DNA from: Candidatus Binataceae bacterium
Lineage (GTDB): Bacteria; Desulfobacterota; Binatia; Binatales; Binataceae
Length of the DNA stretch: 64,000 nucleotides
Assembly: GCA_035308025.1 (NCBI GenBank)
Contig: DATGHL010000031.1
Span: 23,989 to 87,988, forward strand
Direction: 5' to 3'
The position numbers were made by a program, and so were the translations under genes. Positions within the stretch are counted from its first letter, which is position 1; the number at the start of each line of letters is the position of its first letter. The notes under the pieces are model-generated. The model ran no database searches. It saw only the letters and a program-made list of their open reading frames with translations, and was not told the origin of the DNA. Shown here one piece after another: positions 16,664 to 26,155 of the stretch.

Positions 16664-17584
16664 ATGAGCTCTACTGCCGCCGGCGCCATAGTCGAACCGG
16701 CCTATCGCGCCGGTTTTCTCACGCTGGCTGGGCGCACCAACGTCGGTAAATCGACGCTGCTCAATCGTCTCGTTGGCCACAAGGTCGCGATCGTCACGCC
16801 CAAGCCGCAGACGACGCGCCGCCGCATCGTCGGTATCCGCACGGACGCCGACGCCCAGATCGTCCTGATCGATACGCCGGGCTTCCACGACGCCCGCCGC
16901 CCGCTCAATCGCCGCATGGTCGATACTGCCCGCCGCGGCTTGGCGGAGGGCGAAGTGATCGCGGTTTTGATCGAAGCGCGCGGCGCACTCGACGACGCCG
17001 ATCGCGCCCTGCTCGCCGAGATCGCGCAACTTGAGCGGCCCACCATAATCGTGATCAACAAGATCGACCGGCGCGGGCGCGCCTCGACGCTGCCGCTCGC
17101 TGCCCAGGCGCACGAGCTGATGCCGCGTGCGGAGATCGTGCCGGTCAGCGCGCTCACCGGCGAGAACGTCGAGGAGTTCTTGCGGGTAGTCAAGCCGCTG
17201 CTGCCCGCGAGTCCCGCGCTGATGCCCGCCGATCAATACACCGACCAGACCGAACGCATGATCGCCGAGGAGATCATCCGCGAAAAGATCTTCATTGCGA
17301 TGCGCCAGGAGATTCCCTTTTCGACCGCAGTGATCGTCGAGCAGTTTCACAGCTATGATGAAACAACGGGTCTGGCGCGGATCGAAGCGCTGGTGATCAT
17401 CAGCCGCAAGTCGCACAAGGGCATGATCATCGGCGCGGGCGGCCGCACGCTCAAAACGATCGGGACCGCGGCGCGGCTCGAACTCGAAGAGCTGCTCGGG
17501 CGGCGCATCTTTCTCGGCCTGCGGGTCAAGGTCGAAGCCGGCTGGACCGACGATCCGCGCAAGTTGCAGGAGCTCGGTTACTGA
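16664..17584 (+). CDS. era: GTPase Era
   Basis: Ribosome-assembly GTPase that binds the 3' end of 16S rRNA. The G domain shows GRTNVGKST (G1, 23-31), the PKPQTTRRRI switch, DTPGF (G3, 70-74), NKID (G4, 132-135) and SAL (G5). The C-terminal KH domain has GMIIGAGGRTLKTIG (GxxG about 257-260). Length 306 is typical. It follows rnc by 64 nt and precedes der by one base. Confidence 0.96.
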   Translation: MSSTAAGAIVEPAYRAGFLTLAGRTNVGKSTLLNRLVGHKVAIVTPKPQTTRRRIVGIRTDADAQIVLIDTPGFHDARRPLNRRMVDTARRGLAEGEVIAVLIEARGALDDADRALLAEIAQLERPTIIVINKIDRRGRASTLPLAAQAHELMPRAEIVPVSALTGENVEEFLRVVKPLLPASPALMPADQYTDQTERMIAEEIIREKIFIAMRQEIPFSTAVIVEQFHSYDETTGLARIEALVIISRKSHKGMIIGAGGRTLKTIGTAARLELEELLGRRIFLGLRVKVEAGWTDDPRKLQELGY

Positions 17585-17585
17585 C

Positions 17586-19010
17586 ATGGCGCGCGAGCCG
17601 AAAGCCGCGCCGCCGCAACCGCCGCGAATCGGCGGGGGCGAGCGGCCCACCGTCGTGCTGGCCGGCCGCGCCAACGCCGGCAAATCGACCCTGTTCAATC
17701 GGATCGCGCGCCGCGGCCGCGCCATCACCAGTGCGATCGCCGGCACCACGCGCGACGTCAACGTCGCGCGCGCCGAGTACGAAGGCCGCGAATTCGACAT
17801 CGTCGATAGCGGCGGCGTCGAACTGTACACGCGCGAACCGGAGACCGAGCGTGCGATGGAAGAGGCGCTGCGCGCGGTCGCGGGCGCCGCCGTGGTGGTC
17901 CTCGTGGTCGACGGCCGCGCGGGCATTTCGAGCGGCGATCGCGACGCCTTGGACCTGGTCCGTGAAAGCGGCCGGCCGCTGATTGTCGCGGTCAACAAGA
18001 TCGAACACGCCAGCCAAGAGGCTGCCGCCGGCGAAGCTTACGCCCTCGGCGTCGAGACCGTCGTCAACGTCTCGGCGGCGCACGGCCGCGGCATCCCCGA
18101 CCTCCTCGATGCGATCGTTGCCCGGCTGCCGGCGGCGGAATCTGCCGAGGCTGAAACTCCGCCCGATCTGCGGTTTGCCTTGATCGGTCGCCCCAACGTC
18201 GGCAAGTCCTCGTTATTCAATCGCCTCGCCGGCTATGAGCGTTCGATCGTCGCCGATCGCCCCGGCACCACGCGCGATCCGGTCGATCTGCGTCTTGAGG
18301 ATAACGGCTTGAGCCTGCTGCTGGTCGATACCGCCGGCATCCGCCGCCCGACCAAAGTCGACGGCGAACTCGAGCAGCACTCGGTCGGTCGCGCGATCGA
18401 AACTATCCGCCGCGCCGAAGTTCTCGCGCTCATCGTGGACGCCACCGAAGGTCTGACCGATCAGGACGCGCGGCTGGCGCATCTGGCTGCGACCAACGAT
18501 CGCGCGCTGCTCATCGTCTTCAACAAATGGGATAAGGCCGCGGCGCAAGGACGGCGCGTGCCGGTCTTCGTCGCGCAGGCCCGGCGGCGCTATCCGTTCC
18601 TCGACTTCGCGCCGATCCTGTTTACCTCGGCGCTGACCGGCGACGGTGTCCGCGAGCTGATTCCCGCCGCCGTGCGGGCCGGCGCGGCCTGGCGCGCCAG
18701 ATTTCAGACCGCGCTGCTCAATCGCGTACTCGCCGAAACTCTCGCAGCGATGGATCCCCCGCTCGTCGCCGGCCGCCGTCTCAAATTGATGTATGTCACC
18801 CAAATCGCGAGTATGCCGCCGCGGCTCGCCTTCTTCACCAATCTCGAACGCGATATCCCGACGCACTACATGCGCTTCCTCGAAAGCCGTTTTCGCGCGG
18901 CGCTCGATCTCGAGGACGTCGGGACGCCGCTGCGGCTTGAGTTCCGTCGCGCCGGCCAATCGGTCGAGGCGCGCGCCCGCCGCGCCGCGCATATCGACCG
19001 CGCCGATTAA
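17586..19010 (+). CDS. der: GTPase Der (EngA)
   Basis: Essential 50S-assembly GTPase with two tandem G domains and a C-terminal KH-like domain. G domain 1 has GRANAGKSTLFN and an unusual G3 (DSGGV instead of DTGG). G domain 2 has GRPNVGKSSLFN, DTAGIRRP and NKWDK. The C-terminal part, with RFQTALLNRVLAE and HYMRFLESRFR, matches the family. It is 474 residues long and begins one base after the era stop, so the two GTPase genes are surely co-transcribed. Confidence 0.96.
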   Translation: MAREPKAAPPQPPRIGGGERPTVVLAGRANAGKSTLFNRIARRGRAITSAIAGTTRDVNVARAEYEGREFDIVDSGGVELYTREPETERAMEEALRAVAGAAVVVLVVDGRAGISSGDRDALDLVRESGRPLIVAVNKIEHASQEAAAGEAYALGVETVVNVSAAHGRGIPDLLDAIVARLPAAESAEAETPPDLRFALIGRPNVGKSSLFNRLAGYERSIVADRPGTTRDPVDLRLEDNGLSLLLVDTAGIRRPTKVDGELEQHSVGRAIETIRRAEVLALIVDATEGLTDQDARLAHLAATNDRALLIVFNKWDKAAAQGRRVPVFVAQARRRYPFLDFAPILFTSALTGDGVRELIPAAVRAGAAWRARFQTALLNRVLAETLAAMDPPLVAGRRLKLMYVTQIASMPPRLAFFTNLERDIPTHYMRFLESRFRAALDLEDVGTPLRLEFRRAGQSVEARARRAAHIDRAD

Positions 19011-19031
19011 CCGCAAGCCGCGAGCCTCGCG

Positions 19032-19829
19032 ATGGCGGATTGGGATCCTGCGCTCTATAACCGCTTCCAGGACTACCGCGCCGAGCCGGTTGCGTGGATT
19101 CTCGCGCGCCTGCCGCTCGAGCCTGCGGATCTCGTCGTCGATTTCGGCTGCGGCACGGGCGAGAACACGATCGAGCTGGCGCGCCGCGTCACCCGCGGAC
19201 GGGCGACCGGCATCGATTCGTCGCCCGCCATGATCGCGCGCGCCGAGCAACTCCGCGCCACACTCGAACCCGACCTCCGCGACCGCGTGCATTTCGTCGC
19301 CGGTGACTTCCGCACCGCCGCCGCCGATCGCGCGTGGTCGATCGTCTTCTCGAATGCCGCTCTGCAATGGGCGGCTAACCATCGTGACTTGCTCACGCGC
19401 TGGTTTCGCGCACTTACGCCGGGGGGCCGACTCGTCGTGCAGGTGCCCTCGAATCACGAGGAGACCGCGCAGGCCACGCTGGGCGAACTCGCTGCCGACG
19501 CCAGTTGGCGCGACCTTGTCGGCGACCGCGAAACTCCGTCGCATGGCGTCGGAACCCCGGAAGATTATCGCACGATGCTCGAAGCAATCGGTTTCGTCGA
19601 AATCGATTGCTACTACCGCCAGTTCAACCATCCGATGGAGAGTCCCTCGGCGATTGTCGAGTTTTGCCGCGCGACCGCCCTGCGCCCGTTCCTCGAGCGC
19701 CTGCCCGATGATCGCCACGGCGAATTTATCGAGGAATTCACGCGTCGGCTCGAACGCGCCTACGGCACGCGCGGCCCTCTGATCTTTCCTTTTCGCCGGC
19801 TTTTCCTTTGGGCGCGTCGTCCACACTGA
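19032..19829 (+). CDS. tam: Trans-aconitate 2-methyltransferase
   Basis: SAM-dependent class I methyltransferase of 265 residues that esterifies trans-aconitate, a toxic by-product of the citrate cycle. The N-terminus DWDPALYNRFQDYRAEPV is characteristic of Tam; SAM motif I is VVDFGCGTGENT; the aromatic segment FSNAALQWAANH follows. It also carries NHPMESPSAIVEFCRATALRP, another Tam-specific region. It is 21 nt after der. Confidence 0.92.
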   Translation: MADWDPALYNRFQDYRAEPVAWILARLPLEPADLVVDFGCGTGENTIELARRVTRGRATGIDSSPAMIARAEQLRATLEPDLRDRVHFVAGDFRTAAADRAWSIVFSNAALQWAANHRDLLTRWFRALTPGGRLVVQVPSNHEETAQATLGELAADASWRDLVGDRETPSHGVGTPEDYRTMLEAIGFVEIDCYYRQFNHPMESPSAIVEFCRATALRPFLERLPDDRHGEFIEEFTRRLERAYGTRGPLIFPFRRLFLWARRPH

Positions 19830-19833
19830 ATCT

Positions 19834-20790
19834 GTGGTGGCCCGTCGCGAGAAGCTTCCGATCCTGATTGTTCACGGCGGCGCCGGCGGCCGCGCTGCGC
19901 CGGATGACCGCGCGGGTCGCCGGCGCGCGATGCTTGCCGCGATTGCAGCCGGCGCACGTCTTTTGCGCGACGGCGCTCATGCCCTCGACGCTGTAATCGC
20001 CGCGGTCACCACGCTCGAGGACGACCCGCTCTTCAATGCCGGCTACGGCTCGTGCCTGACGATCGACGGCCACGTTGAAATGGATGCGGGTGTTGCGGTC
20101 GCCGAGTCCGCGAACCACGAATCAAGAAGTCGCGCCGCTCCCCGCTCAGGCGGCGTGGTGCTGATCAGCCGCATGCGCAATCCGATTCTGCTGGCGCGCG
20201 CCGTGATGGAGCGCACGCCTCATCTGCTCCTCGGCGGCGCAGGCGCCGAGCGTATCGCCCGCTCGGCGGGGCTGCGGCTGTGCAGCCGCGCGTCGCTGAT
20301 CGCGCCGCAGGCGCTCGCGCGATGGCGCGCGCGGCGTCACCAAGCCGGCCCCACCGACTCGCACGGCACCGTCGGTGCGGTCGCGCTCGACGTCTCCGGC
20401 AATCTCGCCGCCGCGACTTCTACCGGCGGCGTCGCTGGTAAAGTCCCGGGCCGCATCGGCGACTCCGCGATTCTCGGCGCCGGTCTCTACGCCGATCGCC
20501 ACGGCGCAGCTTCCGCCACCGGCAACGGCGAGTCGATTCTGCGCGCCGCGCTCTGCCGCGAGGCGGTCGCGCGACTCGACCGCCGTTCGGCCGCCGAGGT
20601 CGCCGCCAACGTAATCTCGCACATGAGTCGGGACTGCGCCGGCGAGGCCGGCATCATCCTCGTTGACGCTCGCGGACGCTTCGGCACCGCGCATAACGCC
20701 GCCGCGATGGAAATCGCAACCTTCGATCCCGCGGGCGGAACGCACTATCTGCTCGCGCGGCGCGTCGACAAATCGCGGCGACCCGCATGA
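19834..20790 (+). CDS. Isoaspartyl peptidase/L-asparaginase (Ntn hydrolase)
   Basis: Autoprocessing N-terminal-nucleophile hydrolase of 318 residues. The catalytic Thr179 is in DSHGTVGAVALDVSGN, the predicted cleavage site being before it; ATSTGGVAGKVPGRIGDSAI and the glycine-rich GYGSCLTIDGHVEMDAGV are family hallmarks. Such enzymes cleave iso-aspartyl dipeptides and have some asparaginase activity. It starts with tandem GTG codons at 19834-19839 four bases after tam and ends in an ATGA overlap with the next gene. Confidence 0.92.
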   Translation: MVARREKLPILIVHGGAGGRAAPDDRAGRRRAMLAAIAAGARLLRDGAHALDAVIAAVTTLEDDPLFNAGYGSCLTIDGHVEMDAGVAVAESANHESRSRAAPRSGGVVLISRMRNPILLARAVMERTPHLLLGGAGAERIARSAGLRLCSRASLIAPQALARWRARRHQAGPTDSHGTVGAVALDVSGNLAAATSTGGVAGKVPGRIGDSAILGAGLYADRHGAASATGNGESILRAALCREAVARLDRRSAAEVAANVISHMSRDCAGEAGIILVDARGRFGTAHNAAAMEIATFDPAGGTHYLLARRVDKSRRPA

Positions 20791-22553
20791 GCCTTCCTCG
20801 GGGCGTTCGTCTCGCCGCACCCTTTCTAATCGCAATTGTCCTGCTCGCCCCGGGCCTCTCAGCGCCCTTTGCCAAGGACGCCGAGCCCCAGTCCGCACAG
20901 TGGATCGCCGACATCGTGGATCACGGCCACTGGCTCCTGCCGGTGGATTATTATGGTTTCGTCAATCGCAAGCCGCCGCTGTACTACTGGCTGTCGGCCC
21001 TTGCTTCCGATCTGAGCGGCAAGCCCGTCGACGAGACGCGCGCGCGCCTGGTCTCCCTGATCGCCGGCGCCGCGCTCGCGACGATCGTCTTCGACTGGAC
21101 CGCTGCGCTGCTCGGTGCCGCGACCGGATGGCTTGCCTTCGCCTTTCTGCTCGGCAGCTACGGCTTTGCGTCACGCGCGACGACTGCATTGACCGACATG
21201 CTGATGACGACGCTTTTGTTCGCCATCTGGTGCGCAATCTTTCCAGCGCTCGACGATTCTCCGTCGTGGTCAGGCACCCTCGTTGCCGGGGTGCTGCTGG
21301 GGCTCGCGATTCTCACCAAGGGTCCCGTAGTAGTGGTCATTCTGGGCCTCGCGCTCGTGCTTTATCTCCTGATGGTGCGCCGCAATCCGTTCGAGCTTGC
21401 GCGGCGCCGATGGCCTTGGGCGATGCTCGCGCTGGCAGTTGCGATCGCCGCGGCCTGGTACGTTCCGGCGCTGGCGGCCCATCGCGGCAATGAAGTCGCG
21501 GCCCTGTTTGTCAGCGAGAACTTCGGTCATTTTATGCCGTCGAGCATGGGCGGAACCGGCGAGGCCGCACGCCCCTTCTATTACATTGTGATGCGTCTTT
21601 GGGGCGGGATGTTGCCGCTGAGCATTCTGTTTCCGGCGCTCGTGGCCGCCTGCGTGCGCAGCGATTTTGATCCCGCCGCGCGCGCGCCGCTTCGCTTTCA
21701 ACTCGCGATGGCGCTCGCGGTCCTGCTCTTGTTCTCCGCCGCCAACGCCAAGCGCGACGACTACATTCTGCCCGCCATCCCGTCGCTCGCGATTCTGCTC
21801 GCCGCCCTGTTCACCCATTTGCGAACCGACTCGAAGCGGCGCGCAATCACGCGTTGCCTGCGCGATCTCACAACCGTGACGATCGCCGCTGCGATGGCGA
21901 TCGGAATAATCTTCGCCATAATCGCGGCTACATCGCTGTTGTCACCGAACGCCGGCGATCACGCATGGCTGACGCGCTTGCAATCCAGCGACGCCTCCTA
22001 CGCGGCAATTTTTGTCGCCGGCATCGCCCACTGGAGATGGCCCTTCGTGGCGTTCGAGGCAGCGGTCCTTGCGGGTGCAGTCACGGTGATCGTCGGTCTA
22101 CAGCGGCGAACCCCGCTCGTAGCCGGCATCGGGCTGGCGATCACCACCTTAGCCGCTTCGCTTCTCTGGACCGCGGTCGTGCGACCGGCCGAGATGCGCA
22201 CTCGCAGCCTCGTCGATTTCGCGCCCGCGGTTCGCATGAGGATCGGCTCGGCGCCTGTCTACGTTGCCTACTTCGATCCCGAGTTTGCCTGGTATTACGG
22301 GCGCGAGGCGCCACCCCTGCCTCACGCTATCGCCCGCCGCGGCGCGCCCTCACGCGACCCGGTATATCTGGTCGCGCGGCCGCGGGAACTCTTGCGGCTA
22401 GCGCCGCAAGTGCGCGCAAGCTTGCAGGTACTCATGCGGGCAGATCTCTCCGGCGGAGGGGGAACACCCGCGCTCTACGAGATTCCGCAAATCACCGCGC
22501 CGCCCGATTTGAAACCGCCGCGCAAGCGGCTAAGTAATCACTGGGCGAACTAG
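20787..22553 (+). CDS. ArnT/PMT-like polytopic glycosyltransferase (GT39/GT83)
   Basis: Large inner-membrane GT-C enzyme of 588 residues with about a dozen hydrophobic segments. The first periplasmic loop has KDAEPQSAQWI (catalytic acidic residue) and FVNRKPPLYYWLSALASDL, the KPPLxYW motif of polyprenyl-phosphate-sugar transferases such as ArnT. The donor would be an undecaprenyl-phosphate sugar; the acceptor (lipid A or protein) is unknown. Its start overlaps the asparaginase stop by 4 nt. Confidence 0.88.
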   Translation: MSLPRGVRLAAPFLIAIVLLAPGLSAPFAKDAEPQSAQWIADIVDHGHWLLPVDYYGFVNRKPPLYYWLSALASDLSGKPVDETRARLVSLIAGAALATIVFDWTAALLGAATGWLAFAFLLGSYGFASRATTALTDMLMTTLLFAIWCAIFPALDDSPSWSGTLVAGVLLGLAILTKGPVVVVILGLALVLYLLMVRRNPFELARRRWPWAMLALAVAIAAAWYVPALAAHRGNEVAALFVSENFGHFMPSSMGGTGEAARPFYYIVMRLWGGMLPLSILFPALVAACVRSDFDPAARAPLRFQLAMALAVLLLFSAANAKRDDYILPAIPSLAILLAALFTHLRTDSKRRAITRCLRDLTTVTIAAAMAIGIIFAIIAATSLLSPNAGDHAWLTRLQSSDASYAAIFVAGIAHWRWPFVAFEAAVLAGAVTVIVGLQRRTPLVAGIGLAITTLAASLLWTAVVRPAEMRTRSLVDFAPAVRMRIGSAPVYVAYFDPEFAWYYGREAPPLPHAIARRGAPSRDPVYLVARPRELLRLAPQVRASLQVLMRADLSGGGGTPALYEIPQITAPPDLKPPRKRLSNHWAN

Positions 22554-22568
22554 CGGAGCTATGCGACG

Positions 22569-22800
22569 ATGGCGAAGGGAGGCGAAACCTATCCTGAACG
22601 TGCGATCAGCTTCATCCTGCGGCTAATGGTCTCGCTGATCATCCCGGTTTGGGGACTGATCATGCTTCGTTCTGGGGTTGAAGCACGGCGCGGCTTGGTG
22701 GATTGCGTCGGGCGCCGTCGTGTTTGCAATCGGCGCAATCTACTTCTGCGGCAGCTCGATCATCGCGCCCTTCCTACTAGGCAGCCGCCATCCCAGCTAG
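22569..22800 (+). pseudogene. Small two-helix membrane protein with a frameshift
   Basis: From the ATG at 22569 the sequence begins MAKGGETYPERAISFILRLM, then VSLIIPVWGLIMLRSG, a first membrane helix. At a run of four Gs (22674-22677) the membrane-like reading moves to another frame, which continues GLKHGAAWWIASGAVVFAIG and AIYFCGSSIIAPFLLGSRHP to a TAG at 22798-22800. Without one G the ORF would be a continuous protein of about 76 residues. Either it is a recent pseudogene or the base is a sequencing/assembly error. The family is not recognised. Confidence 0.6.
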
Positions 22801-22861
22801 CGCGGACGCGCCTTCATCTGGAATTTGCCGATCCTCATAGGCTGGGCTAGTCTGATCTCGG

Positions 22862-23197
22862 ATGCCGATTTACGAGTATGAATGCCTGGCGTGCGGCGCT
22901 CTCAGCTCTCATATCGTGATGGGCGCGCGACGCGTTGTGCGCCCCGCCTGCGGCAACTGCGAGTCGAAGCGCACGCGGCGCGTGATGTCCTCCTTCGCGG
23001 TGCACGCCACCGAGACCTCGCGGCTCAACAGCTTCGACACCAGCGCCCCACGCGGTGAGTCCTATTATCGTGACTCTCGCAACGTCGGTCTCTGGGCCAA
23101 GAAGCGGGCCAAAGAAATGGGGGTGGATCTGGGGCCCAAGTTTGACGCCACCGTTGAGAAGGCGCGCAGCGGCAAACTGATCAACGACATGATTTGA
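22862..23197 (+). CDS. FmdB-type zinc-ribbon protein
   Basis: Small protein of 111 residues opening with MPIYEYECLACGA, the FmdB/CxxC_CxxC_SSSS regulatory zinc-ribbon signature, with a second CxxC pair in ACGNCESKRTRRVMSSF. The remainder is charged and probably disordered or helical. Family members are proposed regulators or metallochaperones, without a firm function. It is 28 nt upstream of another zinc-ribbon gene. Confidence 0.88.
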   Translation: MPIYEYECLACGALSSHIVMGARRVVRPACGNCESKRTRRVMSSFAVHATETSRLNSFDTSAPRGESYYRDSRNVGLWAKKRAKEMGVDLGPKFDATVEKARSGKLINDMI

Positions 23198-23225
23198 GGA
23201 TTCGCCGGAAGACTATGGAACGAAC

Positions 23226-23474
23226 ATGAGCGACGATAAATTTGGCGACAAGTTGCACGATGTCGAAAAAGCCCGCGAGGATCAGTGGGCGCGCGAAGAG
23301 GATAAGCGCCTCCTCGAACGAATGCGTCAAAAAGCGGCGACGCCCACTTGTCCGCAATGTCACACCTTGCTGGTCAGCCGTCAGGAGGGCGCATTCACTA
23401 TCATGGCCTGCCAGGACGGCCACGGCGCCTGGCTCGATCACGACGCCCTGCAAGGTCTAATCCATGCACGCTGA
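23226..23474 (+). CDS. TFIIB-type zinc-ribbon protein
   Basis: Protein of 82 residues: a charged helical N-terminus (EKAREDQWAREEDKRLLERM) and a C-terminal zf-TFIIB ribbon, CPQC near residue 42 and CQDGHGAWLD near residue 62. In the second half-site the usual CpxCxGxWLD is CQDGHGAWLD, so His may replace one Cys ligand. Function is unknown. It ends 46 nt before nuoA and lies on the same strand. Confidence 0.8.
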   Translation: MSDDKFGDKLHDVEKAREDQWAREEDKRLLERMRQKAATPTCPQCHTLLVSRQEGAFTIMACQDGHGAWLDHDALQGLIHAR

Positions 23475-23520
23475 CCGCAGTCGCCTCTAGGTTCCGCGTG
23501 ACTCGTGTGAGTACTAACTG

Positions 23521-23907
23521 ATGTATTTCGACTATGGCGTGGTGCTCGCTCTGACGATCGTCGGGTTTGCCTTAATGGCGGCGATGATCGGCCTGCAAAA
23601 GCTGCTCGCCCCCAGCAACCCGTTCGCGCGCAAGCTGATGCCGTATGAATGCGGCGAGCCGCCCACCGGTAATGCCTGGATTAACTTCAACGTCCGCTTC
23701 TACCTCATCGCGCTGGTCTTCGTAATCTTCGAGGTCGAGGTCGCTTTCATCTATCCCGTCGCTGCTGTCTACCTCGACTGGGTGCGGCACGGCCAGCGGC
23801 TTTTCGCACTCGGCGAGATAATGATCTTTCTTTTGATCCTCTTCGTCGGTCTCATTTACGTCTGGGTCAAGCGGGATCTGGAATGGGTAAAGCAAGTTCC
23901 GGACTGA
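23521..23907 (+). CDS. nuoA: NADH-quinone oxidoreductase subunit A
   Basis: First gene of the complex I operon; a 128-residue membrane subunit next to the quinone site. It carries MPYECGEPPTGNAW, with the conserved loop Cys, and FYLIALVFVIFEVEVAFIYP, with three predicted helices. It differs clearly from the orphan nuoA at 4637. nuoB follows after 24 nt. Confidence 0.96.
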   Translation: MYFDYGVVLALTIVGFALMAAMIGLQKLLAPSNPFARKLMPYECGEPPTGNAWINFNVRFYLIALVFVIFEVEVAFIYPVAAVYLDWVRHGQRLFALGEIMIFLLILFVGLIYVWVKRDLEWVKQVPD

Positions 23908-23931
23908 GGCACAGCCCAGGAGACAACATCA

Positions 23932-24438
23932 ATGCCGTTGCTTAATACACTGCCCGATTATGTATTGACTACCAAGACTGACGAGCTAATCAACTGGATG
24001 CGCAAATCCAGCCTCTGGTACATGCTCTTTGGGCTCGCCTGTTGCGCGATCGAATTGATGCAAACCGGGGGGCCCCGTTCGGATATCGAACGCTTCGGCG
24101 CGACCCCGCGTGCCTCTGCGCGCCAGTCCGATCTGATGATCATCGCGGGCACCCTGACGCTCAAGATGGCCCTGCGCACCCGCCTGCTCTACGATCAGAT
24201 GCCCGATCCCAAATACATCATCTCGATGGGTAGCTGCTCGAATTGCGGCGGCCTGTTTCAGCTCGCCTACTCGGTCTGCGACGGCGTCGATAAAGTCTTA
24301 CCCGTCGATGTTTACGTCCCCGGATGCCCGCCGCGTCCGGAAGCGCTGACGGAGGGTCTCCTCAAGCTCCAGGAGAAGATCATGACCGAGCGCTGGCTGG
24401 CGCGCGAAAGTAAACCGGTCCTTGTCGCGCAGGCTTGA
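23932..24438 (+). CDS. nuoB: NADH-quinone oxidoreductase subunit B
   Basis: Peripheral-arm subunit that holds the terminal N2 4Fe-4S cluster donating electrons to quinone. Ligands are C37 and C38 in [12 protein letters not shown]102 in GSCSNCGG and C132 in [10 protein letters not shown]. Length 168 is typical. It has no fusion with nuoC or nuoD. Confidence 0.97.
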   Translation: MPLLNTLPDYVLTTKTDELINWMRKSSLWYMLFGLACCAIELMQTGGPRSDIERFGATPRASARQSDLMIIAGTLTLKMALRTRLLYDQMPDPKYIISMGSCSNCGGLFQLAYSVCDGVDKVLPVDVYVPGCPPRPEALTEGLLKLQEKIMTERWLARESKPVLVAQA

Positions 24439-24458
24439 TAACGCACGATTGGTAGCGC

Positions 24459-24989
24459 ATGTTGGAACCGCTCAAAATCCTTGCGCTCGTTGGCGAACGT
24501 TTTCCCGGCAAGCTGCTCGAGGTCGTTGAAGGTAAGTTCGACCCGTTCGCCGTCGTCGAACCCGCCGCGATCGTCGAAATCGCACGATTTCTGCACGACG
24601 ACCCGGTCTGCGCGATGGATTGCCTCAGTAATGAGACCGGAGTCGATTACAAGGATCGGATCGAGGTTGTCTATCATCTGTTCTCGTATACCCATCGGCA
24701 CGGTTGTGTTATGAAGGTCAAATTGCCGCGCGAGAATCCCGCCGTTGCGACGGTTGAGGAAGTCTGGCGCGCCGCCAACTGGATGGAGCGCGAAATCTAC
24801 GATCTGCTCGGCGTCACCTTCGACGGCCATAGCGATCTGCGCCGCATCCTGATGCCCGAGGATTGGCCCGGCTATCCGCTGCGCAAGGACTTCGTTGAGC
24901 CCGCCGAATATCATGGTATTTCGACCGTGCGCGAAAGTCCGATTATCCGGCTTGACCAGCAGAAAAAAATCGGCGGTCACGCCGCTTAG
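24459..24989 (+). CDS. nuoC: NADH-quinone oxidoreductase subunit C
   Basis: 30-kDa-type peripheral subunit, 176 residues, separate from nuoD rather than fused as in E. coli. Conserved features are [20 protein letters not shown] and [20 protein letters not shown], followed by [17 protein letters not shown]. It lies 20 nt downstream of nuoB and 44 nt before nuoD. Confidence 0.96.
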   Translation: MLEPLKILALVGERFPGKLLEVVEGKFDPFAVVEPAAIVEIARFLHDDPVCAMDCLSNETGVDYKDRIEVVYHLFSYTHRHGCVMKVKLPRENPAVATVEEVWRAANWMEREIYDLLGVTFDGHSDLRRILMPEDWPGYPLRKDFVEPAEYHGISTVRESPIIRLDQQKKIGGHAA

Positions 24990-25033
24990 TAACTGAAGTA
25001 GGTATTAGCTATAGAGTAATCGCTCGAACCATT

Positions 25034-26152
25034 ATGTCTGCCTTTCACACTGAGGAAATGACTCTCAACATGGGTCCGCAGCACCCGTCGACGCACGGCG
25101 TGTTGCGCTTCGTGATCAAGGCCGATGGCGAGGTCATGCGCGAGGCGATCCCGGATGTCGGCTATCTCCATCGGTCGATCGAGAAAATCGCCGAGAAAGT
25201 CGGCTATCACGGCTTCATGCCCTACACCGACCGCGTAGATTATGTTTGCGCGATGTTTACCAATCAGGGTTGGGCGATGGCCTGCGAGAAGCTCGCCAAC
25301 GTCACCGTGCCGCGGCGCGGCGAGTATTGCCGCGTCGTCGCCGCCGAGTTCAATCGCCTCGCTTCGCATCTGTTGACCGTCGGCCTGATGGGCATGGACA
25401 TCGGCGCAATGACGCCGTTTCTGCACGCCCTGCGCGAGCGCGAAATGATCAACGATCTCATCGAGGAACTCTGCGGCGCTCGTCTCACTTTCAACTATAT
25501 GCGTATCGGCGGAGTCGCCTGGGACCTTCCCCCCGGATGGCGCGAGAAGGCGCTCGCCTACCTCGATCATCTCGCTCCGATCCTCGACGAATTCAACTCG
25601 CTCTTCTCCTACAACAAAATCTGTATCGAGCGCCTCGCGAATGTCGCCCCGATCAGCGCCGCCGACGCAATCAATTACAATCTGGTCGGTCCTAATCTCC
25701 GCGCCTCCGGCGTCAACTGGGATGTGCGCCGCGATCTTCCCTACTCAGTCTATTCCGAACTTGAGTTCGAGGTGCCTCTAGGCGCCGGCGAGTGGGGTAG
25801 TCAGGGCGACGCCATGGATCGCTACATGATGCGTATTCGCGAAATGGTGCAGTCGTCGCGAATCCTGCGCCAGGCCCTCGCCCAGATGCCCGACGGTCCT
25901 GTGCTCGGCAAGGTGGTGCGCAATTTCAAACCCGCGGCCGGCGAGTGTCAGGTACGGGTCGAAAGCGCGCGCGGCGATCAGGGCTGGTATGTCGTCAGCG
26001 ACGGCACCGCCTTTCCGCAGCGCGTGCATGTGCGCACCGGCTCTTTCGCCGCGATGGGCATGATTCAAAAACTCAGTCGCGGCCTGATGATCGCCGACTT
26101 GGTCGTTCTCATCGCCAGCCTCGACGTCATCGCGCCGGAAATCGATCGCTGA
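25034..26152 (+). CDS. nuoD: NADH-quinone oxidoreductase subunit D
   Basis: 49-kDa subunit that forms the quinone pocket with NuoB. The N-terminus has the key [13 protein letters not shown] with the quinone-headgroup His, then [16 protein letters not shown] and YTDRVDYVC; the C-terminus ends with [18 protein letters not shown]. At 372 residues it is slightly shorter than many homologues but complete. nuoH begins 3 nt after its stop, as expected when the Q-module and membrane-arm genes are contiguous. Confidence 0.97.
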   Translation: MSAFHTEEMTLNMGPQHPSTHGVLRFVIKADGEVMREAIPDVGYLHRSIEKIAEKVGYHGFMPYTDRVDYVCAMFTNQGWAMACEKLANVTVPRRGEYCRVVAAEFNRLASHLLTVGLMGMDIGAMTPFLHALREREMINDLIEELCGARLTFNYMRIGGVAWDLPPGWREKALAYLDHLAPILDEFNSLFSYNKICIERLANVAPISAADAINYNLVGPNLRASGVNWDVRRDLPYSVYSELEFEVPLGAGEWGSQGDAMDRYMMRIREMVQSSRILRQALAQMPDGPVLGKVVRNFKPAAGECQVRVESARGDQGWYVVSDGTAFPQRVHVRTGSFAAMGMIQKLSRGLMIADLVVLIASLDVIAPEIDR

Positions 26153-26155
26153 CCT

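Noticed and set aside
18213..19826. 537-codon minus-strand open frame opposite der and tam
   Set aside because: Low-complexity charged sequence without family features; der and tam are certain on the plus strand.
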